This document shows, one piece after another, positions 24,915 through 34,134 of a stretch of 64,000 nt of DNA (positions are counted from its first letter, which is position 1; each line of letters opens with the position of its first letter). The DNA is from Alphaproteobacteria bacterium. Lineage in GTDB: Bacteria; Pseudomonadota; Alphaproteobacteria; Micavibrionales; Micavibrionaceae. The stretch is taken from NCBI GenBank assembly GCA_016699735.1, contig CP065008.1, forward strand, positions 434,001-498,000. Direction: 5' to 3'. Made by a program: the position numbers and the translations under genes. Under the pieces are notes generated by a model. The model made no database searches, had not been told where the DNA came from, and saw only the letters and a list, made by a program, of their open reading frames with translations.

Positions 24915-27449
24915 ATGCCCATAACCTTTGACGATCTTCTGGAGTATGTATCCCGAGGCCACGCTTTCCCCGAGCACGTTGAGGGAAGGGGGAATAATTT
25001 TCGGGGTCGTCCCAGAAACGGAGCGAATGAATTCCAGCAGGCAGGCATTGATATCCGAAATCCCGAGGATCTTAAAGATTATATGGGGCGGATGCTGGAC
25101 TCTCCCCAAACGCGCGGATACGTCAGAGGCGACGGGGCTCTTGTCGTTTTTAACAGCACAGACAACGTAAAGCTCGTCTTTAATCCATCGCGCGGCGAAG
25201 TTGATCTGGGGACGATCTACCCCCAGCAAGGGGCAGGGGCATCGGATTTTGATACGGAGTGGAGGCAAGCCCAAAGACATGGCCAAGCCTTTGATAACGC
25301 GCGTACTCCCGGTTCTGTTAGGGCTCAGGCCGAAACATTCGCCCGGAGCATCCCGAGCAACCATCCCGCGCTCTCACAAGTGCCGGGGTTCAGAGCGGAG
25401 CAGGATTTTTCCGGTTCAAGAAATCAGACAATTAATCAATTAAGTCCTCAGTACAGGACATGGACGTCCTTGAGTTATGTCCGGGCGTCTGGCTTGGAAT
25501 CAGGGAGGGGATTTATAGCCGGGGTTAGCGCCGATAATGGCCTGCCGACGAGAATGTTTTTTCTCGACGAGCGGACCAACAGAGTCACGGAAATTAATAA
25601 CGGTGCGGTCACAGTCCATACCTTCAATAACCTTCCTGAAGGAAACCGGGCTGCCGCCGCCCAGCTTTTTTTCGAGAGCAACCGCCCACCGCAGGCCGTG
25701 ATTTCCCAAGGGGGCGTGCGCGGCTTGGTTCAGGAGTTTCAGGCGCACAACACGGGCGGGGCGCGACTCTCGGAAGGGGTGATCAATTCGGCGGTCCGCA
25801 CTCACCTGTCTGCCAATCCGGGAACGGTGCCAACCAACATACCCTATGGATCTTCTGCCGATGCTTTACACGCATCCGAGCAGGCGTTGCAGAGATATCT
25901 GGGCTGGGCGGACGCTCCTGTGGGGCAGGTTGATGCGTTCAACAGGCTTCCGACAAATATATCAGCGGATACTCTTTCAAGAGTCAGTCCTAACGCTATC
26001 GAACCCGTGAGGGATTTGATTCACGCCAAGGAAATGGCGATGAGCCCGGACGCAGCGACGCGCGAAATGGGACTGAAGTTTTTCGACGAGACCTTTAGGG
26101 GTATGGATGCTTCGACCAGAACGGCCGTGATGACGGCGCTGGAAACTGTTGCTCGGGCGCCCATTGCCGAGACGGCCCGGGCTGCCCGCGGCTTGGCAAC
26201 CCTTTCCGACTTGGCCGAGGCGGCCCGGGCGTTGAAGGCTTTGCGCCTGCCCGCGAATATCGGCAAGGCCGGGGTCGTGACGACAGTGGCGCTCACGGCC
26301 GCTTCTGTCGCCTTGACGGACAGGGCGAACGCCATGACTCTCGATCTGGCTGGACAGCTTCATGCTTCAGGCCGCCTCACGGACGCGGCTTATCGCGATT
26401 ATCGTCAGATGATGGGCGAAGTCGGCCCGATGCTGACGGCCCAGGCCGCCGACCCCTTTATAACGTCCATTCCCGGGATGGCGATCGTCGAGCGCATCGC
26501 CTACAACCGTTTCAGGGAATTTTCCGACCGCCATCAGTTGCCGCAGGACGTGCACGAAATGCTCAGCCCTTCGATGGTCGCGGGAACGTCCTTGCGCGGC
26601 CAGATCGGCAACGACACCTACCGCATGATCCCCACCAACGCGGCCTCAGCGCCGCCGTCCCTCAGGGAACTTGTCGAAGCTAGGCAGGGCGTGGAGGCCG
26701 CGCAAACGGCTTATAATCAGGCCTACGAAAGAAACCGCCCTCATTGGTTTACGGAGGCCTTGATGAACATGGGGTCGGGGGAAGTTCCTATGGGGATGCC
26801 TCCCTCCCATTATATCATTACAAGCACGCCGGAGGTGCAGGCGGCGCAGCAAAGGCTCGATGAAGCTCGATCGAATTTCCAATCGGAATTCGATCAGGCG
26901 CTGGCCAATCCTTCAGGGGCAAGGGCATTGGCAGGGTTGATGACCCCGGATCAGCTTCTCGAGGTCGTAAAATCGACGGCCCGGTTCAACACAGGCCGTC
27001 AGGATCCCTTGATTGAAAATCTTGTTAGGGCGCAAGAGCAGGGCTTTTTATCCGGGGCTTGGGCGCGTATGCAGGCGGAAAATGCTCTGCGCCAGAATCC
27101 GCAAGTGATGCGGGATTATCTCTCGAACCTCTTCACCCCCCGGCCGGGTCAGCGCGCGTCTCTCGATATCGAAAGCAATTCGGATTATGTAACTGTAGCC
27201 AGCGCGTTTGAAAGGCTGAAGACGGGGGAAGACCTCGACTCCTCTGAACACGCGGAAATACGACAAATTCTAAACAGCACAGATCCTGAAAACAGGGCGA
27301 TCGCGGAAGAAATCTCCGCCCGCTACCCCCAGCAGGCAGCCCAATTCATAACCGCCGGCAATTCTCCTTCAGAACCAGAAGTTCCTGCTGCGGCGTCCCA
27401 AGCCTCCTACAGCCCGTCAGCGACAAGAACGCAAGCAATGGCCATTTAA
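24915..27449 (+). CDS. Large uncharacterised protein with toxin-like N-terminal domain
   Basis: The 844-residue product has no signal peptide. Residues 1-105 (RGHAFPEHVEG, then EDLKDYMGRMLDSPQT, ALVVFNS, VDLGTIYPQ) resemble the His-containing RNase domains of the BECR type found in polymorphic toxins (CdiA-CT and relatives), though there the domain is usually C-terminal. The centre is Ala-rich and helical, with one hydrophobic stretch near residue 455 (AGVVTTVALTAASVAL). The rest is helical with several Gln/Ala-rich segments. The architecture suggests a secreted or injected effector, or a phage-derived structural protein; no secretion motif is visible. Ends 11 bases before the converging uppP. 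Confidence 0.6.
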   Translation: MPITFDDLLEYVSRGHAFPEHVEGRGNNFRGRPRNGANEFQQAGIDIRNPEDLKDYMGRMLDSPQTRGYVRGDGALVVFNSTDNVKLVFNPSRGEVDLGTIYPQQGAGASDFDTEWRQAQRHGQAFDNARTPGSVRAQAETFARSIPSNHPALSQVPGFRAEQDFSGSRNQTINQLSPQYRTWTSLSYVRASGLESGRGFIAGVSADNGLPTRMFFLDERTNRVTEINNGAVTVHTFNNLPEGNRAAAAQLFFESNRPPQAVISQGGVRGLVQEFQAHNTGGARLSEGVINSAVRTHLSANPGTVPTNIPYGSSADALHASEQALQRYLGWADAPVGQVDAFNRLPTNISADTLSRVSPNAIEPVRDLIHAKEMAMSPDAATREMGLKFFDETFRGMDASTRTAVMTALETVARAPIAETARAARGLATLSDLAEAARALKALRLPANIGKAGVVTTVALTAASVALTDRANAMTLDLAGQLHASGRLTDAAYRDYRQMMGEVGPMLTAQAADPFITSIPGMAIVERIAYNRFREFSDRHQLPQDVHEMLSPSMVAGTSLRGQIGNDTYRMIPTNAASAPPSLRELVEARQGVEAAQTAYNQAYERNRPHWFTEALMNMGSGEVPMGMPPSHYIITSTPEVQAAQQRLDEARSNFQSEFDQALANPSGARALAGLMTPDQLLEVVKSTARFNTGRQDPLIENLVRAQEQGFLSGAWARMQAENALRQNPQVMRDYLSNLFTPRPGQRASLDIESNSDYVTVASAFERLKTGEDLDSSEHAEIRQILNSTDPENRAIAEEISARYPQQAAQFITAGNSPSEPEVPAAASQASYSPSATRTQAMAI

Positions 27450-27460
27450 GTCGCCGCTGG

Positions 27461-28258
27461 TCACCAGAACGCCCAGAAAACGAACGCCCCCGCAAACAGC
27501 CTGTAGACCGCAAACGGATAAAACCCGTAGCGGTTCACCACGCCGAGCAAGGCCTTGATAACCACCAGCGCCGTCACGAATGCTACTCCAAACCCCGTCA
27601 GCATCAACGCGAGATAATCCCCGGCAGCAACACTGTCCCAGCTTTTGTAAAGATCATAAGCGACGGCAAGAAACATGACGGGAATCGCCAGGAAAAACGA
27701 CAATTCCGCCGCCGCCGGACGTGAAAGCCCCGCCATCAATCCGCCGATGATACTCGCCCCCGACCGCGACACGCCGGGAATAAGCGCGAGCGCCTGACAG
27801 CACCCGATCATCACAGCGGTCTTGAGGGGAACGGACTGGATATTCTCAATCCTGGCCTTCGGCAGGTTCCGCTCGACGATCAGCATAATGAGTCCGCCCA
27901 GAATAAGGGTCGTCCCGATCACCAGGGGATTATTATAAAGCGTACCCTTGATGAAATCCCGCCCGATCGCCCCGGCGACCAGCGCCGGAAGGGTTCCGAT
28001 AAGCAGGATCGTGGCGAAATGCCGCGACGCCGGATCGGAATGAAGCGTGAAAGCGGTTCTGAAAAGCTTTTTCCGGTAAAGCACAACAACGGCAAAAATC
28101 GCGCCCAGTTGAATAAAGATCTCGAAAAGATGCCCCGGCGGTCCGGCGAATTTGAAGAGGTCCGTGAGGATCAGCAGGTGCGCGGTCGAGGAGACCGGAA
28201 GAAATTCGGTCAATCCTTCGATAAATCCAAGAAGCGCGGCGGTGGAGAAATCGGACAT
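27461..28258 (-). CDS. uppP: Undecaprenyl-diphosphatase (BacA/UppP type)
   Basis: The start at 28258 (MSDFSTAALLGFIEGLTEF) has GAAGG upstream and matches the family start; the longer frame does not. The ~265-residue membrane protein has the two BacA signatures: EGLTEFLPVSSTAHL (about 13-27) and PGVSRSGASIIGGLMAGL (about 155-175). It dephosphorylates undecaprenyl diphosphate to recycle the lipid carrier for peptidoglycan and other cell-envelope polymers, and confers bacitracin tolerance. Single gene. Confidence 0.95.
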   Translation of the reverse strand: MSDFSTAALLGFIEGLTEFLPVSSTAHLLILTDLFKFAGPPGHLFEIFIQLGAIFAVVVLYRKKLFRTAFTLHSDPASRHFATILLIGTLPALVAGAIGRDFIKGTLYNNPLVIGTTLILGGLIMLIVERNLPKARIENIQSVPLKTAVMIGCCQALALIPGVSRSGASIIGGLMAGLSRPAAAELSFFLAIPVMFLAVAYDLYKSWDSVAAGDYLALMLTGFGVAFVTALVVIKALLGVVNRYGFYPFAVYRLFAGAFVFWAFW

Positions 28259-28353
28259 GAGCCTTCGACAAAAAAATTGAAACGGGAGCGGACAGCGCCG
28301 GATCATACATCTGCAAGATTAGAGCCACAAGGATCAAAAAAAGAAGCACATGC

Positions 28354-28381
28354 TTGCAAAGTGACAAATATGTTATATAGT
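28354..28381 (+). promoter_or_regulatory. Sigma-70-like promoter for the two small secreted proteins
   Basis: TTGCAA (28354-28359), 16-base spacer, TATAGT (28376-28381), with the first start codon 35 bases on. It also lies upstream of divergent uppP. Confidence 0.55.
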
Positions 28382-28415
28382 AACACTTAAAGAGAAGGCA
28401 GAGTATTAAGGTCCA

Positions 28416-28832
28416 ATGAAGCACAACACACATTTCTTGACCTCATCCGCCTTGGCCGCATTTTTGAACCTGTCCGCCCCCTTCGAGGCAGTCTCGCAGG
28501 AACAACGTGGCCCGCAAACGCCGCAGGACCGCGAATTCACCCAGACTCTCGCAAACGGCACACTTGTGCCCATTGATTGTCATAAGTTGTATAAGGTCGC
28601 GGATCGCCCGCCCGCTCTCACCGTGGCCTTTATCGCGCAATATGAGCCCCTGGATGAGCAGGCCGTAGAACGCCTCCAGCCGTGGCAAAGGCAATGGCTC
28701 ATGGCCTCGCGCAATAATCCCTCGACGAACCCGGATCAGATCCGGGGCATGATCAACCATCTGGCCGTCCATAAGATTACACAGGACGACATAGCGGCCG
28801 GATATACGCAATGCCTGCCTTATCTGAAATAA
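28416..28832 (+). CDS. Small secreted hypothetical protein
   Basis: The 138-residue product begins with a signal-peptide-like segment (LTSSALAAFLNLSAPFEAVSQ). The mature part has two cysteines (IDCHKLY and TQCLPYL) that could pair, and a helical middle. No family recognised. It is followed 24 bases later by another small secreted gene, so the two form an operon. Confidence 0.65.
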   Translation: MKHNTHFLTSSALAAFLNLSAPFEAVSQEQRGPQTPQDREFTQTLANGTLVPIDCHKLYKVADRPPALTVAFIAQYEPLDEQAVERLQPWQRQWLMASRNNPSTNPDQIRGMINHLAVHKITQDDIAAGYTQCLPYLK

Positions 28833-28856
28833 CCTGAATAACTTCGGAGGAAATTT

Positions 28857-29036
28857 ATGATGAAAATCTTGAACTGCGGATGTGCATTGGCCGTTTGCGC
28901 GTTAGTGTTTATCAGCGGCCTGTCCAAGGCGGATTTCGGCGTGAGGGAGGCGGCGCAATCCCTCGAAAAGAACACCGCCACCCACACCCACGGATCGGGC
29001 TGTTGCTGCTATAACTGCACTGAAGAAATAAAGTAA
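28857..29036 (+). CDS. Very small secreted Cys/His-rich protein
   Basis: A 59-residue open frame with a perfect CGGAGG six bases before the ATG. It has a hydrophobic signal segment (CALAVCALVFISGLSKA) and a mature part of about 35 residues ending HTHGSGCCCYNCTEEIK. The HTH and CCC-x2-C cluster suggest metal binding or disulfide formation in the periplasm. It is downstream of another secreted gene in the same operon. Conservation could not be checked. Confidence 0.6.
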   Translation: MMKILNCGCALAVCALVFISGLSKADFGVREAAQSLEKNTATHTHGSGCCCYNCTEEIK

Positions 29037-29045
29037 ACCATTCGA

Positions 29046-31427
29046 TCACGGCCCCGGATCGGCGGCAAGAAAAGGATCGGCATCCACAGTACTGCCGACC
29101 TCAAGCGTCACTTCCCCGCCCAAAAGCCCGGCGGGATTGCCCCACCAGTTATTCTCGGCCATAAGATTCCCGCCATCCAGATCGACCCGCAGCTCAGTGC
29201 CAGAGTTTCCAAAAATCCGGTTATTCCCCGCGCTGCCCAGCGTCCCGCCGCCCAGATCGATATTAAACGGCGTAAGGCTAATGGCATCGTCATCCACATA
29301 AACCCCGTTTGCCGCATTTCCAGTGGAATAGTGGGTTTCAACAGAAGAGTTGATGTGCGTAAGACTCGAGCCGAAGAAATAGAGCCCAACATTGGAGTTA
29401 TTGTTGGTCTGGCTGTTTTCGATATGTGAAGACAAGAGGCGTGCGGCCAGAAAACGCAACCAGATACCGTTAATATTGCTATTGGCAGTAACATTGTCCA
29501 GATGAGCGGAACCTAGAGAATTGCTTGCTCCGATGCCAAAAATGTAAACACCGGCCAGAGAACTGTTTTGGTTGGCGGTAACATCCTGAAGATCGATAGA
29601 ATTGATTGTGCTGCTGACCCCGCTCAAAGTAACTTGAATACCTGCACCGGTATTCAAGTTTACGGTCGCGTTGCTGATAGACAGGTTATCAAGAAGACTG
29701 GAAGTGTTTTGTATCAAGACACCGCCAAAACTGTTGGAGTTCGCGGTAATGTTATCCATCTGTAGATTCCGGATAACGCTGACTCCGGTATTGATAACAT
29801 ATATCCCGCGCAGGCCATTCGAACTGGAATCGATATCGGTAAGCGAAATCGTATTCCACGTGCTGGCACCATTTGTATCGATCTGTAGCCCTACATTCCC
29901 GTTTAATTGTGTTGTAAGGTCGCGGATGGTAATAGATCGCGTTCCGCCATCGGTATTCTGGGCATAGATGCCGCGGCCGAGGTTATTGTTAGTCGCGACA
30001 TCTTCAATGACAGCACCATCAGCATTGACAACCGAGATTCCGATATCTTGAGCGCCGATAACCCTGATGCCGGAAATTCTGACATCATCAGCGGTAACCG
30101 TAACCCCATCGCCGCTGACATTGATGTTGGAGAGCACAGGCGCAGTGGTGGCCTCAGCAATCAGCAGGGCGTGGGGTGCCAGACCGTTCCGGGTGGTAAA
30201 GAGCGAAGTGTTGTAAAAGAAATCCGCCCCGCTGCCCAAAAGCTGCTGCCCGGTCTGGCTGAGTGTGATTCCGGTATCCTGATTGGCCGCCGTGCCGTCC
30301 CCTTCATGGACATAAATAATACTGTGCGGTGTCGCGGCGGCCTGCGCGTTCGCAAGAGTATTGAAAGGAGCCTCGGCGCTGCCATCCCCGCCGCCCGCCG
30401 CCGTGTTATCGACGTGCAGGACGACCTGTGCGTTGCCGGTATTCACATTCTCCACCACGACACGCGCACCGGGATCGACGACGCTCTGCGCGGTGACGAT
30501 ATCGATATCGCGCTCCGGCGCATCGTCCAGCCGCGCTTTCAGCCCCTCCTTGCGGTAGCTTTTCTTATGCCCGAAGGGCAGGCGCACCGTAGCCTCAATA
30601 AACCCCTGCGACCCGCGCTCATCATCCCTCTGGAACCGCGCCCCGACCTGAAGATCGGGCGTGATATCGGCGGCGATCCGCGTGCGCCATCCGGCGGTCT
30701 CGTCCGTATTCGCCCCGTCGAAATAATACCCGCCGCCATAAACCCGCACCGCATCCGTATGCTCACGGATCATCCCGATCGATTGCCCCAGTTCCCATCC
30801 GATCTCGAGATCGAACCCGGCCTGTGGCTCCTCGATGGCCGTGCCGTCCGTATCGACGACGATCCCCGTTCCGGAGAAGCCCGCGCCTTGCGGATCTTCA
30901 TTCGGGATTGTAAAACGCCGCTCGTCCGAAAGCGGGATATAACCGTTGGCGAGAACATCGAGAGCCTCGCCCCGCCATTCCGCACCCATCGTAATTTGGT
31001 GGAAGTGTGAATCGTTTTCGGTGATCCTGCGATCGAACCAACCATTAACGCCGACCACGCCCTTGCCCAGGACGGGAGCGGTCGTAATCGTGCGGTACCC
31101 GATTCCGAAATTCCCCTCGCGGTTATCGTGATCGTCGCCCATCAATCGGACATCGGCGTAAAGCACACCGTCTTCATCCTGCGCGAGAGGCGCCCAGAAA
31201 TCGGTCATCAGGATCGAGCGTTCGGTCCCGTACCGCCAGTTCACCTCCGCCCGCCCCTTGAGCGGCGCATCATCGGCCAGAGCAGCCGGACCCGCGCACA
31301 GCATCGCGCATCCGGCCAGCAGGGGCAGGAAGGAGCGGGTAGTCCATCTCGGGGATACAAGGAAAATAATCGGAGGCTTCCCAATAATATCAAGCCACTT
31401 ACAGGCCCAATTATGGCGGCAATTCAT
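29046..31427 (-). CDS. Inverse autotransporter-type beta-barrel with beta-helix passenger
   Basis: The 793-residue product has a signal region (FLPLLAGCAMLCAGPAALA, about 33-51). An inverse autotransporter beta-barrel domain follows (about 55-295: NWRYGTERSILMTDFWAPL, GNFGIGYRTI, NGWFDRRITENDSHFHQI, VYGGGYYFDG). The C-terminal ~480 residues read as a right-handed parallel beta-helix, with many NNNxGxGIYxxNT-type turns. In intimin/invasin relatives the barrel anchors the protein in the outer membrane and the C-terminal part is displayed. It is likely an adhesin or surface enzyme. The first ~30 residues before the signal are unusual and no ribosome site was seen, so the start may be further in. 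Confidence 0.82.
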   Translation of the reverse strand: MNCRHNWACKWLDIIGKPPIIFLVSPRWTTRSFLPLLAGCAMLCAGPAALADDAPLKGRAEVNWRYGTERSILMTDFWAPLAQDEDGVLYADVRLMGDDHDNREGNFGIGYRTITTAPVLGKGVVGVNGWFDRRITENDSHFHQITMGAEWRGEALDVLANGYIPLSDERRFTIPNEDPQGAGFSGTGIVVDTDGTAIEEPQAGFDLEIGWELGQSIGMIREHTDAVRVYGGGYYFDGANTDETAGWRTRIAADITPDLQVGARFQRDDERGSQGFIEATVRLPFGHKKSYRKEGLKARLDDAPERDIDIVTAQSVVDPGARVVVENVNTGNAQVVLHVDNTAAGGGDGSAEAPFNTLANAQAAATPHSIIYVHEGDGTAANQDTGITLSQTGQQLLGSGADFFYNTSLFTTRNGLAPHALLIAEATTAPVLSNINVSGDGVTVTADDVRISGIRVIGAQDIGISVVNADGAVIEDVATNNNLGRGIYAQNTDGGTRSITIRDLTTQLNGNVGLQIDTNGASTWNTISLTDIDSSSNGLRGIYVINTGVSVIRNLQMDNITANSNSFGGVLIQNTSSLLDNLSISNATVNLNTGAGIQVTLSGVSSTINSIDLQDVTANQNSSLAGVYIFGIGASNSLGSAHLDNVTANSNINGIWLRFLAARLLSSHIENSQTNNNSNVGLYFFGSSLTHINSSVETHYSTGNAANGVYVDDDAISLTPFNIDLGGGTLGSAGNNRIFGNSGTELRVDLDGGNLMAENNWWGNPAGLLGGEVTLEVGSTVDADPFLAADPGP

Positions 31428-31465
31428 TACAATTTAGTGAAAATGCAAGTCATAATAAAGATTAA

Positions 31466-31492
31466 CTTAAGTATTATGAAAATAATACTTAG
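31466..31492. repeat. AT-rich palindrome between MFS and adhesin genes
   Basis: TAAGTATTAT (31468-31477) and ATAATACTTA (31482-31491) form a perfect 10-base stem with loop GAAA. Both neighbours are on the minus strand, so it may terminate the exporter transcript or act as an operator for the adhesin gene. Confidence 0.6.
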
Positions 31493-31508
31493 GGGTAAAT
31501 TTTGTCTT

Positions 31509-32690
31509 TTACCTATTGTTTTTATTGATGTTTTCCGTCCATTGCATAACCAGCAGAGCGCCCACCGACAGCGTCAGATACCCGCCCGCCAGCGGCACGA
31601 CCGTCCCGTCATAAAGCTGCCCGATCAAGGCTCCGCAAGCAATCGCTACCCCCGTGGAAACAAAACTGACGAACGCCGAGGCCGATCCGGCGATATGCCC
31701 CATCGGCTCCATCGCCAGCGCACTCATATTCCCGAACATCAGCCCGAGGCAGAAAAAGCACAGTCCGGCATAGGCCAGAAAAACGGGCAGGGGAACGACG
31801 GATACCTGCACCGCCAGCGGCAGAAACAAAAGAGAAAGTCCAATCATGCCCAGCAACGCCAGCCGGATCAACCGCCGCATCCCCAGCCGCTGCACAAGAG
31901 CCGAGTTGACGAAAGACGCGGCGCCGATCATTGCCGCCATCATCCCGAAATAAAGCGCGAACAGAGGTCCGGCGTGATAGATATCCTGCAGGATTTGCTG
32001 GATGCTGTTGAGATATCCGATGATGGCCCCAAAGCAAATCCCGCTCGTGACCGCATACCCCAGCGTCACCCGCGTCCCCGCCGCCTCTTTGAAACCATCG
32101 ACCAGATCCAAAAATCTCAACTTCTTGGCCTGATCCGGGGGCAGTGTTTCCGTAAGGCGAAAGAAGGTCCAAATCCCGGCCACCAGCGCCGCTACAATAA
32201 AAAATCCGAACATCGCCCGCCAGGACGCCACCGCCAGAACCGCCTGCCCGAGCGCCGGCGCCACGATGGGAACCAGAATGAAAATCCCCATGATGACGGA
32301 CATCACCCGCGCCATCTCCCGCCCGCTGAACGTATCGCGGACGATGGCAATCGTCACGATCCGCCCGCCCGCCGCGCCCAGCCCCTGCACGAACCGCCCG
32401 AGCAGCAGAACCCAGAGGGAGGGGGACAGACAGCAGATCAGGCTCCCCAGAATATAAAGCCCCAGCCCCAGATTGAGCGCCGGTTTCCGCCCCCACGCAT
32501 CCGCCACCGGCCCGTAGATAAGATATCCCGCCATCATCCCCGCGAACAGAACGGTAATCACAAGCTGCACGCTGTTCGCCCGTGCCACTTCAAGGTCAAC
32601 GCCGATCTGCTCCAGCGCCGGCAGCATCGCATCCACCGAAAGCGCAGCCAGCGACGTCAAAAAAGCCATGAGAACGATGAATTCGCGCAT
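31509..32690 (-). CDS. MFS multidrug exporter, Bcr/CflA type
   Basis: The 393-residue product has about 12 transmembrane segments and the MFS loop motif GPVADAWGRKPAL (about 60-72). An early acidic residue in transmembrane helix 1 (LSVDAMLPAL) and the GRFVQGLGAAGG helix 4 motif are typical of the DHA1 Bcr/CflA group. It is expected to export drugs or small metabolites by proton antiport across the inner membrane. Substrate unknown. No regulator is adjacent. Confidence 0.88.
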   Translation of the reverse strand: MREFIVLMAFLTSLAALSVDAMLPALEQIGVDLEVARANSVQLVITVLFAGMMAGYLIYGPVADAWGRKPALNLGLGLYILGSLICCLSPSLWVLLLGRFVQGLGAAGGRIVTIAIVRDTFSGREMARVMSVIMGIFILVPIVAPALGQAVLAVASWRAMFGFFIVAALVAGIWTFFRLTETLPPDQAKKLRFLDLVDGFKEAAGTRVTLGYAVTSGICFGAIIGYLNSIQQILQDIYHAGPLFALYFGMMAAMIGAASFVNSALVQRLGMRRLIRLALLGMIGLSLLFLPLAVQVSVVPLPVFLAYAGLCFFCLGLMFGNMSALAMEPMGHIAGSASAFVSFVSTGVAIACGALIGQLYDGTVVPLAGGYLTLSVGALLVMQWTENINKNNR

Positions 32691-32719
32691 TGCTCAGAAA
32701 ATATTAGCCAGAATGTAAC

Positions 32720-33196
32720 TCAAATCATTCCGATCGCTTCGGTAAAAAGATGCTCTTCGAGCTGCTCGAAAGCCTCGCTCCATCCGCCTTCGTGCCCGTC
32801 CATCGACTCTTTCGAATCCAGACCCTCCTGAATAAACACCATCTTGGTCTTCCCCTCGAAATCCGCGAACGTGACCGTCACCAGCGTTTTCACGCCCGGA
32901 CTCCCGTTCGCCGTATCCCAGACATGGGTGAACACGATGCACTCAAACGGCACGATCTCCTGATACACTCCGCTCAGCCAGTGTTCCGTCCCGTCCGGCC
33001 CCCGCAGACACGTCCGGTACGCCCCGCCGGGGCGGATATCCCCCTCCTGATGCGGAATCGTGAAATCGAAGGGCTTGCACCAGATTTCAAGCTGGTCCGG
33101 GTCGGTCCACGCCTCGAACACCCGCTGGCGCGTATCGTCGAACAGCCGCTCGATAACCAGCGTAAAAGTCTCAGGTTTCTTCTCCGCCCCGCTCAT
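32720..33196 (-). CDS. SRPBCC (AHSA1-type) protein 1
   Basis: The start at 33196 overlaps the preceding gene stop (ATGA, 33193-33196), which also excludes the longer frame. The 158-residue product has the AHSA1/START-like ligand-binding fold: RLFDDTRQRVFEAWTDPDQLEIW at the start, GGAYRTCLRGPDG in the middle, and a C-terminal helix with GWSEAFEQLEEHL. These helix-grip proteins bind hydrophobic ligands in the cytoplasm. It is the last gene of an ArsR-led cluster of three SRPBCC genes. Confidence 0.85.
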   Translation of the reverse strand: MSGAEKKPETFTLVIERLFDDTRQRVFEAWTDPDQLEIWCKPFDFTIPHQEGDIRPGGAYRTCLRGPDGTEHWLSGVYQEIVPFECIVFTHVWDTANGSPGVKTLVTVTFADFEGKTKMVFIQEGLDSKESMDGHEGGWSEAFEQLEEHLFTEAIGMI

Positions 33197-33723
33197 GCCG
33201 CCTTTTTCAGAACCTCGCCCATATTCCTGAGCCCGTCCTCGAACGGACCGCCGACCATTTTGTCGCAATCCATCATCAGATGCATCCCCTTGGCGATGAA
33301 ATTTTTATCGCCGGTCATGCTCCACGTCACGCGGGTGCCTGCGCCTTCCGGCGTGAATGTAAAAATGGTTGTGCTGGTAGCCCGGAACGGCTTGATAAAT
33401 TCCAGCCGGAATTTGACGATTTCATTTGGACGGCTTTCGATGATCGTCATCTTGCCTTCGCCGACAGTCTTGTTCCCCGCCCAGCTCATGGCGGCATCCA
33501 CCCCGAACTCCGGCCCCTCGAATGAATTTTTCGCATTCGGGTCCATCCGCGCCCATGGCGACCACGCGTTCCAGTTTCGCAAACTGTTCACCTGCGCGAA
33601 CACCTCAGCGGGAGATCCGGGCACCACTGCGCTGCGCGTAACCTTGAAACGATCCGGCTGGATATTAACAAAAATCGCCAGCCCGACCAGAGCCGCACAA
33701 AGAATAAGAAAAATAAGGGTCAT
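33193..33723 (-). CDS. SRPBCC protein 2, membrane-anchored polyketide cyclase-like
   Basis: The 176-residue product begins with a single transmembrane segment (MTLIFLILCAALVGLAIFV), then a SRPBCC domain: SAVVPGSPAEVFAQVNSLRNWNAWSPW and later FRLEFIKPF, a typical polyketide cyclase/dehydrase pattern. It sits in the inner membrane facing one side with a hydrophobic pocket. Overlaps the next SRPBCC gene by four bases and follows the DUF1428 gene by 14. Confidence 0.85.
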   Translation of the reverse strand: MTLIFLILCAALVGLAIFVNIQPDRFKVTRSAVVPGSPAEVFAQVNSLRNWNAWSPWARMDPNAKNSFEGPEFGVDAAMSWAGNKTVGEGKMTIIESRPNEIVKFRLEFIKPFRATSTTIFTFTPEGAGTRVTWSMTGDKNFIAKGMHLMMDCDKMVGGPFEDGLRNMGEVLKKAA

Positions 33724-33737
33724 GAATCTCTCCGCTG

Positions 33738-34094
33738 TTACAAAGCAACCAAAGCCTTGAAGCCCCCGTAAGCCATGCGCTTGCAGTCGAACGGCATACT
33801 ATCAGGCAGACACTTCATCCGCTCGTCCGCCATGACTTTTGCGTTCACCTTGTCGCGGTGGGCGCGGGATTTATAAACGATATAGGCAAACACCACCGTC
33901 TCACCCTTTTTGGTCTTGAAGGCATCGGGGAACGTCTTGCAGAATCCCTTATCTTCCAGATCCTCCCCCACGCACTCGACATAAGCCAAAGCGCCGTGCT
34001 CCATCCAGATTTTACCGGCCTGCGCGGCCATCTTTTTATACTCATTGATTTTCCCCTCCGGCACCGGAACAACAAATCCATCGACATAGGTCAT
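33738..34094 (-). CDS. DUF1428 (YbaA-like) protein
   Basis: The start at 34094 (MTYVDGFVVPVPEGKINEY) has AGGAGGAAA upstream; the longer frame to 34160 overlaps the next gene and is rejected. The 118-residue product has the DUF1428 pattern: YVDGFV, AYVECVGED, KKGETVVFAYIVYKSRAHRD, MPFDCKRMAYGGF. It is a dimeric ferredoxin-like alpha-beta protein of unknown function, often beside SRPBCC genes as here. Confidence 0.9.
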   Translation of the reverse strand: MTYVDGFVVPVPEGKINEYKKMAAQAGKIWMEHGALAYVECVGEDLEDKGFCKTFPDAFKTKKGETVVFAYIVYKSRAHRDKVNAKVMADERMKCLPDSMPFDCKRMAYGGFKALVAL

Positions 34095-34134
34095 GGGGTT
34101 TCCTCCTCTTGTATACTTGACACTACTAATTATT

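Noticed and set aside
31128..32831. Very long open frame (567 codons) antisense to the MFS gene
   Set aside because: The opposite strand encodes a clear MFS transporter; the antisense frame is an Arg/Pro/His-rich shadow caused by GC-rich codons.
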